Both the position numbers and the translations under genes were made by a program. From assembly GCF_900129985.1 (NCBI RefSeq), contig NZ_FQXN01000001.1:62001-126000 (forward strand): DNA of 64,000 nt, written 5' to 3'. The stretch comes from Thermosipho atlanticus DSM 15807. Lineage in GTDB: Bacteria; Thermotogota; Thermotogae; Thermotogales; Fervidobacteriaceae. Of this stretch, positions 54,533 through 64,000 are shown in pieces. The notes below the pieces were generated by a model that saw only the letters and a program-made list of their open reading frames with translations, was not told where the DNA came from and ran no database searches. How positions within the stretch are numbered: position 1 is the stretch's first letter; the number at the start of each line of letters is the position of its first letter.

Positions 54533-55023
54533 TATTCCCCCTCCTTGTATTTTTTAATAATACTTGGAACCATATCTGGAGTTACTTTTCCATAAAAATC
54601 TTTTTCCCCAATAAGAACAACAGGAGCCATACTACATGCTCCAAGACATCTTACACCATGAACTGAGAAGAGTCCATCCTTAGAAACTTCACTTTCTTTT
54701 ACATCAAGTTCACTTAAGAATCTATCTAAGATTCTATCTGCACCTTTTACATAACATGCAGTACCTAAACAAATTTTTATTTGGACTTTACCTTTTGGTT
54801 TTGTTGAAAAAAAGTTGTAAAAAGTAACAACACCATAGACTGTCGAGGTTGGAATATTTAGCTTTTCAGCTATATAATCTTGAACTTCCTTAGGAAGCCA
54901 GCCGAAAAGTTCTTGGGCCTTGTGTAAGACATTTATTAGTATTCCTTTTTTTTCTTTTATACTTTCAATATAATCATCAAGCTCCTTATAGAGCTCTGCG
55001 TGTTTTTCACAAGTTTCCAACAC
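54532..55023 (-). CDS. HndA/HydC-type NuoE-like 2Fe-2S subunit
   Basis: 164 residues from the GTG at 55023, five bases after GGGAGG; a GTG at 55029 is inside that site and a TTG at 55020 is also possible. STVYGVVTFYNFFSTKPKGK, CLGTAC and CLGACS carry the 2Fe-2S ligands. First gene of the HndA-HndB-HndC-NuoE-NuoF operon, with an extended -10 promoter upstream. Confidence 0.92.
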   Translation of the reverse strand: MLETCEKHAELYKELDDYIESIKEKKGILINVLHKAQELFGWLPKEVQDYIAEKLNIPTSTVYGVVTFYNFFSTKPKGKVQIKICLGTACYVKGADRILDRFLSELDVKESEVSKDGLFSVHGVRCLGACSMAPVVLIGEKDFYGKVTPDMVPSIIKKYKEGE

Positions 55024-55058
55024 GGTCACCTCCCAGTTTGATCTCCACTACAAAATTT

Positions 55059-55067
55059 ATTATATCA
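55059..55067 (-). promoter_or_regulatory. Extended -10 promoter of the Hnd-like operon
   Basis: Minus-strand TGATATAAT, about 36 bases before the GTG. The remaining gap to ftcD is AT-rich with nothing else I can assign. Confidence 0.55.
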
Positions 55068-55237
55068 CTAAAAGTAAAAAAATTCACATATCATATGTTA
55101 TTTTTTAGAAAACAATTTTTGACATAATTAGTAATTATAGCTTTAAAATAGCTGAATTTACAAAAATTAAGGAATTTATCTTTGCGATTTTATTTCACAA
55201 AGAATTTTCGTAAGTGAATTTTTTGGAAAATAAATTT

Positions 55238-56143
55238 TTATTCAAAAAAAGTATTTAAAATTTTATTTTCTATAATCCTATTTTCATCAAAATCGTCTAG
55301 TTGTAAATACCACATCATAGTGTTTATAGCAGCTTTTAAAGGAATCATTCCAATGATTTCTGAATTTATTACAGGGACACCATACCTTTGAGCTTCACGC
55401 TTAATTGTTTCAAACACTCTGAAAATAGGGCTTTTTTTGTAGTTTGTTAAATTCATTGAGACTTGAACCATTCCTTTTTCTTTAAGTTCTACACCTATGG
55501 CTTTTACATATCTAAATCCCCCACTAATATGTCTGACAGCTCTAGCAATTTTGTTAGCAATTTCAATGTTTGTAGTTCCCAGATTAACGTTAAAAGCAAT
55601 TAAATATTCTCTAGCGCCTACAGCTACAACTCCGGCTGTTGGATGAACTTCATTTGGGCCATAATCAGGGGCCCATTTGGGATCTTTAATTTTATCAAAA
55701 AAACCTTCAAATTCTCCTTTCCTTATATTTGCTAAATTTTCGCGTTCAGGGGAAGTAGCAGATTTTTCGTATAAATAAACGGGTATATTTAATTCACTTC
55801 CGATTCTCTTGCCAATCCTTTTTGACATTTCGATACATTCTTTCATCTCAGTATTCATTACGGGAATAAATGGAATAACGTCGACTGCTCCCATTCTTGG
55901 GTGTTCCCCTTTATGGTCTCGCAGATCAATTAATTCAACAGCTTTTTTAGTCATGTCGAAAACTGCGTGTTCAATATCTTCAGGCTCACCAACCAATGTA
56001 ACTACTGATCTGTTATGATCGAAATCCATTGACCAGTCAAGTATTTTTACCTTTGAATATTTTTCAGCTTCAGATAAAATTTCTCTAACAATATTTTCTC
56101 TTCTACCTTCACTAAAATTAGGAACGCTTTCGACTAGTTTCAT
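55238..56143 (-). CDS. ftcD: Glutamate formimidoyltransferase
   Basis: 301 residues. VESVPNFSEGRRENIVREI, MDFDHNRSVVTLVGEP, DLRDHKGEHPRMGAVDVIPFIP and VAVGAREYLIAFNVNL define the FtcD transferase domain, which moves formimino from formiminoglutamate to tetrahydrofolate at the end of histidine breakdown. No cyclodeaminase domain is fused. No hut gene is in the window, so it may serve histidine or purine breakdown genes elsewhere. Overlaps the phosphatase gene by four bases. Confidence 0.93.
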   Translation of the reverse strand: MKLVESVPNFSEGRRENIVREILSEAEKYSKVKILDWSMDFDHNRSVVTLVGEPEDIEHAVFDMTKKAVELIDLRDHKGEHPRMGAVDVIPFIPVMNTEMKECIEMSKRIGKRIGSELNIPVYLYEKSATSPERENLANIRKGEFEGFFDKIKDPKWAPDYGPNEVHPTAGVVAVGAREYLIAFNVNLGTTNIEIANKIARAVRHISGGFRYVKAIGVELKEKGMVQVSMNLTNYKKSPIFRVFETIKREAQRYGVPVINSEIIGMIPLKAAINTMMWYLQLDDFDENRIIENKILNTFFE

Positions 56144-56896
56144 TTTATCCCTCCTATTTCTTTGACAATTTTTAAAATTTCATTTGAAATACCAGGATTT
56201 GAAAATATGAAGCTTCCTTTATCCAACAGATTCGGCTTTTTTCCTTTAAAATCGACAATTTCTCCACCTGATTCTTTCACAATTAAATACGCTGCAGCTA
56301 TATCCCATGAATTTGCCTTTTTTGCAACAAAAAAGTCGAATTTTCCTGCTGCGACATAACTTGCTGAAATAGCAGCACTTCCCAAAATTCTAATTCTCCT
56401 TACTTTATCTTCCAATTTTGAAATGAACAATCCTGTGAAATCTTTGGAAAATCCTACACTTCCAACTGTTTCGTTTAAAGAATATTTGCTTGTAATTTTT
56501 AATTTTAAACCATTTAAGTAGGAACCTTGATTTTTGATTCCTACAAAAGTTTCATTATTAACTGGAGAATGAACTATCCCAAAAACGGGTTTATAATCTT
56601 CAAAATAGGCAATTGAAACTGCAAAAGAAGGCAATCCATGAATGAAGTTTATAGTACCATCAATAGGATCTATAATCCATAAATTTTTTCCTCTCTCATC
56701 CACGCCTTCTTCGGCTAAAATACCATCATTTGGAAAATAGTTTTTAATTTCACTTATAATGATATTCTGAACATTTTTATCATGTTGTGTAACAAGATCT
56801 GAAAAGCTTGACTTTTGTTCAACTTCACCACTGTCACCCCAATATTGTAAGAGATAGTAACCTACTTTTCTGGATATTTTAATTGCTAAATCAAGT

Positions 56897-56904
<8 letters not shown>
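56140..56904 (-). CDS. Inositol monophosphatase family protein
   Basis: 254 residues from the ATG at 56904 (AAAGGAGAG upstream; eight-base overlap with PBP2). Motifs EEGVDE, IDPIDGTINFIHGLPSFAVSIAYF and WDIAAAYLIVKESGG supply the metal site of the family. Could act on inositol-1-phosphate (a precursor of di-myo-inositol phosphate in hot-spring bacteria) or fructose-1,6-bisphosphate. Substrate not settled by sequence. Confidence 0.93.
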
Positions 56905-59918
<3,014 letters not shown>

Positions 59919-60596
59919 TCATGTTATTATAGCCGTAATAAGAGACTTTGGAACAATTTCAAAAATGGAATCCTTTGGGATTTGTCCAAAATATTTTGTT
60001 TTGTCTGCAATCACGAAAAAAGGTTTATTGTAGTATGTCGCAGTAATTGCAAGGAGTTTTGTGCCTATTTTGTTTACAATATCACCGTTTTCTAATATTC
60101 CATCAGCGCTGGAGATAGCGTAATCAGATATTTGAACAAATTTGTGAATTTCCATATCATTAATAAGTTTAATATTGTGATGTAAGTTTGATAACTTTTC
60201 AAATAAGGTAAAACCTTCCCCACCTGGTCTTGATTCAGGAATGTAAATGTTCAACTTATGATTTATTTTTTTAAAAAATTCAAATAAAGTTTGACTATTG
60301 CTTATAGTAACTACTGAAGCTTCAAAATTGAAAAATTTTGTGGCATTTTCCAAAGTCTCATTTAACGAATTGTTCAACTCTTTCTTTATTTGAGCAATTG
60401 AAAGATTTTCATTTAATTTCTTTTCTATCCATCTTATTACGCTCATATCGGGTTTTAGAAATATGAAATCTTTTATAAGAATTTTTGTAGTATCGTAATC
60501 TATAGATTCAAATTTATCTAATATCCAGTTGGCCACTTCTATAGAACCTTCTTTAACTAAATTAACAAAATCATTGATTATTTTTAATCGTTCCAC
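59919..60596 (-). CDS. eIF2B alpha-like / ribose-1,5-bisphosphate isomerase-like protein
   Basis: 225 residues, GTG start overlapping the radical SAM gene by 26 bases. ESRPGGEG, SSADGILENGDIVNKIGTKLLAITATYYNKPFFVIADKTK match the eIF2B alpha/MtnA/ribose-1,5-bisphosphate isomerase fold, including the Asp-type region. N-terminal half is a helical domain. Shorter than MtnA (about 340). In archaea such proteins isomerise ribose-1,5-bisphosphate; whether this does is unknown. Confidence 0.75.
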   Translation of the reverse strand: MERLKIINDFVNLVKEGSIEVANWILDKFESIDYDTTKILIKDFIFLKPDMSVIRWIEKKLNENLSIAQIKKELNNSLNETLENATKFFNFEASVVTISNSQTLFEFFKKINHKLNIYIPESRPGGEGFTLFEKLSNLHHNIKLINDMEIHKFVQISDYAISSADGILENGDIVNKIGTKLLAITATYYNKPFFVIADKTKYFGQIPKDSIFEIVPKSLITAIIT

Positions 60597-61551
60597 ACTT
60601 TTTCTTCCTTTCTTTTAAAGCTAATTTAGAGGCTTCTTGCAATGAAAATTCTTCGAACTTAAGATTCCCATCCCAAATATTTCTTTTAATATCTAAATTT
60701 TTATTTCCATAGGCATAAAACCAACTTTCATATTTTTTTGGAAAATACACATTTTTTATTTTTAGTCTTTGTATAATTTTTTTGATGGCTTTTGCTTTTG
60801 CAATATCACCAAAACTTGGATGGTAAGGTCCTGCTATTATTTGCTTTTTTTGCTCTTCAGGAACAAAATAACCTAAACGAATAATTTTCACGTTATATGC
60901 AAATGAAATGAGAATCTGTTCGGAACAAATATCTAAAGCCTCATTAATATCAAGTGGTACATATGTCCCGGAATAGTATTCGTTTTCGAGTAGAGTATTT
61001 TTGAAAACTATAGTAGGATGAATTCTAAATAATTTTACGTTTAATTCGATTAATTCCTTAAAAGAGTTTAAATCTTTCGAAAAAGAATCTTTTGGTAACC
61101 CAACCATCAAATGAGCAGAAACAATGAAGTTGTTTTCTAATAGCTTTTTTATAGCATTAACATTATCTTCTACACTGTGTCCTCGACCTGAAGCTTTTAA
61201 GACATCATTATACATACTTTGAATTCCTAATTCAACAATTTTTACATTATATTGTTTAAGGATTTTCAAATTTTCATCATTGATTTCATCAGGTCTTGTA
61301 GAAATTCTAATAGGGGTATTTGGAAAAAAACTTTGTACAAGTTTCAAATATGTTAGTTGGGTTTCAAGTTTTAACCCTGTAAAGGTCCCCCCATAAAAAG
61401 CTATTTCTTTCGGCGATTGATTGTTAAAACGATTAAAATAATCTTTCAAATAGTTAAGAGAAGGCATTTTTTCTCCAGTCATTGAATATTGATTACAGAA
61501 TTTACATCTATATTTGCAACCTGCGTTTGGTAAAAATATTGTTAAAATCAC
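60571..61551 (-). CDS. Radical SAM protein, Elp3/HemN-like
   Basis: 326 residues, GTG start overlapping yqeY's stop. CKYRCKFC (Cys12, 16, 19) binds the 4Fe-4S cluster, AFYGGTFTGL and STRPDEINDENLKIL follow, and VELGIQSMYNDVLKASGRGHSVEDN is the Elp3-like segment. Similar to the YhcC/TM-type Elp3-related radical SAM proteins without an acetyltransferase domain. Probably modifies RNA or a cofactor; exact target unknown. Confidence 0.85.
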   Translation of the reverse strand: MILTIFLPNAGCKYRCKFCNQYSMTGEKMPSLNYLKDYFNRFNNQSPKEIAFYGGTFTGLKLETQLTYLKLVQSFFPNTPIRISTRPDEINDENLKILKQYNVKIVELGIQSMYNDVLKASGRGHSVEDNVNAIKKLLENNFIVSAHLMVGLPKDSFSKDLNSFKELIELNVKLFRIHPTIVFKNTLLENEYYSGTYVPLDINEALDICSEQILISFAYNVKIIRLGYFVPEEQKKQIIAGPYHPSFGDIAKAKAIKKIIQRLKIKNVYFPKKYESWFYAYGNKNLDIKRNIWDGNLKFEEFSLQEASKLALKERKKKCGTIKNNQ

Positions 61552-61985
61552 GAGAGAATATCCTTCACCACCTTGCTTACAACCGAACCTTCGGCTTTTC
61601 CTTTTAATTTCGCCATTGCTTCTTTCATTACTTTACCAAAATCTTTTTGAGTTGCGTTGAGTTCCTTTATGATTTCTTTAACTATATTCTTAATTTCGTC
61701 TTCAGAAAGCATTTTTGGCGCATATTTTTTTAGAATTTCAAGTTCTTTTTCTTCCTCAGCTGCTAAATCTTCTCTTCCAGCAGCTTTGTATGCTTGAATT
61801 GATTCTTGGCGTTTTTTAATCTCTTTGAGTACTAATCTTCCAATTTCTTCGTCAGTAGCACTGTTCATTTTTTCAACTTCAAAATTTTTTATTGCCGAAT
61901 TTAAAAGTCTCAAAGTCCTTATCTTTATTTCATTTCGTTCTTTCATAGCGTTTTTTAAATCTTTCATAATTGTTTCTTTAAGCAT
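61548..61985 (-). CDS. GatB/YqeY domain protein
   Basis: 145 residues. LKNAMKERNEIKIRTLRLLNSAIKN, EIKKRQESIQAYKAAGREDLA and GKVMKEAMAKLKGKAEGSVVSKVVKDIL are the YqeY-type helical bundle, related to the GatB tRNA-binding tail. Function uncertain; an adapter to tRNA or translation is likely. ATG with AAGGAGG; overlaps the deacetylase gene by eight bases. Confidence 0.93.
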   Translation of the reverse strand: MLKETIMKDLKNAMKERNEIKIRTLRLLNSAIKNFEVEKMNSATDEEIGRLVLKEIKKRQESIQAYKAAGREDLAAEEEKELEILKKYAPKMLSEDEIKNIVKEIIKELNATQKDFGKVMKEAMAKLKGKAEGSVVSKVVKDILS

Positions 61986-62952
61986 ATAAATTTACCTCCT
62001 TTTCAAAATTTTTAAACAAATTACTCGCAGCCTCGAAGTTACTTTCTTTGTTATATCCGCCCTCTTGAATAAATAGAGTTGGAATTTTTAAATTTTTTAT
62101 TTCATAACCAATTTGAAAAAAATCTCTGCTTTCAAGTTTAAAATCTCCAATAGGATCGTCAATATGAGTGTCATAGCCAAGTGAAACTACTAGAATAGCG
62201 GGGGAGATTTTTGTAATAATGTCTAAAGCTTTTTCGAATGCAATGCTATATTCATTCCAAGAACTTTTGCCACTTAATGGGAAATTAAAATTAGTTCCTT
62301 TTCCCTTCCCTTCTCCTATCTCATCTTTATATCCGCTAATCCAAGGGAAGTAATGTTCTGGTGTTCCATGTATTGAAATATAAACTATTTCAGGGTTTTC
62401 GTAAAAAATACTTTGAGTACCATTTCCATGATGAAAATCAATATCAAGGATACAAATTTTCTCCTTTATTTGTGAATAAAGAAAGGTTGAAGCGATTGCT
62501 GCATTATTGAAAAAACAATATCCTCCTGCAAAATCAGTTGTCGCATGATGCCCAGGAGGTCTAGTAATTACGTATACATTTTCCTTAGTTTTTACAATTT
62601 CTTCTGCCCCTGTTAAAGTAGCATTTACAGCACTTAGAGCTGCATTATATGTTTGAAAAGTTACAGGTGTTCCTGAATCGAAAATTCTATCTTTTAAAAA
62701 AACTTCTGGTAAATATTCATTATCTTTAGATTTTTCTGAAAGTTCTTTTATATGTTGAACGTACCATTTAGGATGTACATGAAATAAAAGATTCAATGGA
62801 TAATTTTTTACTTCGAGTCGTTCATGAAAAGTTTCGAAATATTTTAGTACTTTCTTTAATCTTTCTGGAGTTTCTGGATTTTTTACAATTTTTCCCTTGT
62901 CAATTTCCAAAGTAGGAATATAATCTTCATTTAATTGTGAGACAAATTTCAT
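61978..62952 (-). CDS. Histone deacetylase-family amidohydrolase
   Basis: 324 residues. RPPGHHATTDFAGGYCFFNNAAIAS and ILDIDFHHGNGTQ carry the His/Asp zinc ligands, with VVSLGYDTHIDDPIG later. Bacterial members include acetylpolyamine amidohydrolase and AcuC. Given the ornithine-type decarboxylase in the window, acetylpolyamine is a fair guess but not shown. Coupled to rpiB by a four-base overlap. Confidence 0.92.
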   Translation of the reverse strand: MKFVSQLNEDYIPTLEIDKGKIVKNPETPERLKKVLKYFETFHERLEVKNYPLNLLFHVHPKWYVQHIKELSEKSKDNEYLPEVFLKDRIFDSGTPVTFQTYNAALSAVNATLTGAEEIVKTKENVYVITRPPGHHATTDFAGGYCFFNNAAIASTFLYSQIKEKICILDIDFHHGNGTQSIFYENPEIVYISIHGTPEHYFPWISGYKDEIGEGKGKGTNFNFPLSGKSSWNEYSIAFEKALDIITKISPAILVVSLGYDTHIDDPIGDFKLESRDFFQIGYEIKNLKIPTLFIQEGGYNKESNFEAASNLFKNFEKEVNLYA

Positions 62953-63392
62953 TTCCTTTCCTCCAGAGATTTTATTTTATTAATACGCCTTTCGTGTCGT
63001 CCACCTTCAAATGATGAATTTAAGAAGGCATCTAATATCCAAGTTGCAAGTTCATAGCCTACCAGTCTACCTGGTAAAACTAAGACATTTGCATTGTTAT
63101 GTTTTCGTGAAAGCGCTGCCATTTCAGGTATTAAACAAAGTGCGGCTCGAATTCCTTTCATTTTATTTGCAGCTATTGACATACCAATTCCTGTACCACA
63201 GATTAGAATACCGAAGTCTACTTTGTTTTCCTGAATAAGTTTTCCAAGTTTTTCGGCATAATCGGGATAATCAACACTTACGGGTGTGTTAGTACCTACA
63301 TCGAGAACTTCAATGTTTTTTGAGATTAAATATTTTTTCAATTGTTCTTTGAGTTCGTAACCTGCATGATCCGAGCCAATAGCAAATTTCAT
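62949..63392 (-). CDS. rpiB: Ribose-5-phosphate isomerase B
   Basis: 147 residues. GSDHAGYELKEQLKKYL, VDYPDYAEKLG, GILICGTGIGMSIAANKMKGIRAALC (catalytic Cys in ILICGTG) and HNNANVLVLPGR are the RpiB signature. Interconverts ribose-5- and ribulose-5-phosphate. Twenty-two bases downstream of lexA. Confidence 0.97.
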   Translation of the reverse strand: MKFAIGSDHAGYELKEQLKKYLISKNIEVLDVGTNTPVSVDYPDYAEKLGKLIQENKVDFGILICGTGIGMSIAANKMKGIRAALCLIPEMAALSRKHNNANVLVLPGRLVGYELATWILDAFLNSSFEGGRHERRINKIKSLEERK

Positions 63393-63414
63393 TGTAACAC
63401 CTCCAAATTAAGGT

Positions 63415-64000
63415 TCAATCAAAAATTCTTATGACTCCTATAATTTTTCCTATTACTCGTACTTCATTAGCAGAACAGATAATTGGTTCCATATTACTAT
63501 TTTCAGGTTTTAATACTACTTTATTGTCTTTTAAATAAAACCTTTTTAAAGTAATTTTATCTTTATATACCACAGCAGCTATTTGTCCATTTGAAACTTT
63601 GTATTGTCTTCTTAGGATTACAAAATCTCCATCAAGTATGTGAGCATCGATCATGCTATCCCCTTCTACTTTTAATGCAAAGTAATCACCAAATCCTTTA
63701 AGCATTCTTACTGGGATTTCTATTTCTTCATCAATTATTTCAAACATTTCTATCCCTTGACCTGCAGATATTTTTCCTTTTACTGGGACGCTAATACTTT
63801 CCGGTCTCTTTACCAATGAGATCGAACGAGATTTATTAGAATTTTTCTTAATATATCCTTTTTTTTCTAGCGCAATAACGTGTATATGTGCACCTCTTGG
63901 TGTAAGTTTAAAATGTTTTGCAATATCTCTTATGGAAGGTGAGTATCCATTTTGTTGAATAAATGATGTGATAAAATCTAAAACTCTTTGTTGTTTTCTA
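63415..64000 (-). CDS. lexA: LexA repressor (5' end just beyond window)
   Basis: About 195 codons visible, only the first few missing, compared with about 200 in the family. The N-terminal winged helix (VLDFITSFIQQNGYSPSIRDIAKHF; TPRGAHIHVIALEKKGYI) binds DNA. The self-cleavage site is Ala-Gly in KISAGQ, Ser is in EGDSMIDAHI and the Lys in ITLKRF. The SOS repressor, RecA-activated. First known gene of the operon that runs to ftcD. No SOS box was searched because the promoter is outside the window. Confidence 0.95.
   Translation of the reverse strand, partial: RKQQRVLDFITSFIQQNGYSPSIRDIAKHFKLTPRGAHIHVIALEKKGYIKKNSNKSRSISLVKRPESISVPVKGKISAGQGIEMFEIIDEEIEIPVRMLKGFGDYFALKVEGDSMIDAHILDGDFVILRRQYKVSNGQIAAVVYKDKITLKRFYLKDNKVVLKPENSNMEPIICSANEVRVIGKIIGVIRIFD

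Overview
The window is 64 kb of AT-rich bacterial DNA (roughly one third G+C by eye), densely packed with overlapping genes in long co-directional runs. It most resembles a member of the Thermotogales, probably Thermosipho. The signs are a fervidolysin-like secreted protease, HydB/HydC (HndA-C)-type flavin subunits, a LexA of Thermotoga type, the CsaB/TagA/UDP-ManNAc dehydrogenase surface genes, strong GGAGG ribosome sites with many GTG and TTG starts, and extended -10 promoters (TGnTATAAT). The genus is an inference from gene content and base composition.

Layout. 1-5009 (minus): an operon read panB-coaBC-unknown exported protein-CBS/ACT-scpA-scpB-MoxR ATPase. 5106-6086 (plus): csaB. 6083-11095 (minus): relA/spoT-dtd-queH-DUF212-lytic transglycosylase-ABC ATPase. 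11630-15319 (plus): a lipoprotein and a subtilisin-like lipoprotease. 15392-15857 (minus): two tiny DUF5320-type proteins. 15979-22023 (minus): a molybdenum hydroxylase cluster with one Mo subunit, two FAD and two 2Fe-2S subunits, led by a threonine-synthase-like enzyme. 22207-28099 (plus): HD-domain protein, thrS, NfeD, stomatin and a GATE-domain transporter. 28224-32259 (plus): a decarboxylase, tRNA-Leu(CAG), tagA, rsmG, mnmE. 32260-33352: no intact gene, but a decayed AIM24-family pseudogene and a candidate C-rich small RNA. 33353-35455: glucosaminidase and nucleotide-sugar dehydrogenase, convergent. 35732-41113 (plus): a complete LIV-type amino-acid ABC transporter (livJHMGF) and a PAP2 phosphatase. 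41146-42531 (minus): an orphan Phd/YefM antitoxin and a MalK-type ATPase. 42673-44719 (plus): radical SAM/SPASM protein and its TetR regulator. 44984-49427 (plus): a signalling operon with an unknown 120-residue protein, a broken double-KaiC ATPase, a PocR-GAF-GGDEF cyclase and a GAF-HD-GYP phosphodiesterase. 49521-50163 (plus): rpmE and an S1-domain protein. 50198-55023 (minus): HndA-HndB-HndC followed by a second NuoE/NuoF pair. 55238-64000 (minus): lexA-rpiB-deacetylase-yqeY-Elp3-like-eIF2B-like-gltX-PBP2-IMPase-ftcD.

How it works together. Most of the window is housekeeping and metabolism: CoA synthesis, chromosome segregation, stringent response, tRNA charging and modification, and envelope synthesis. 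The accessory parts worth attention are the HndABC-like flavin module whose NuoF paralogue has lost all four N-terminal cluster cysteines, the Mo-hydroxylase cluster with doubled small subunits, the KaiC/c-di-GMP signalling operon with a disrupted ATPase gene, a possible C-rich antisense-to-Shine-Dalgarno RNA, an NfeD gene that seems to start on ATC, and an orphan antitoxin with a perfect operator on its own promoter. I saw no CRISPR array, rRNA, intact insertion sequence or prophage.
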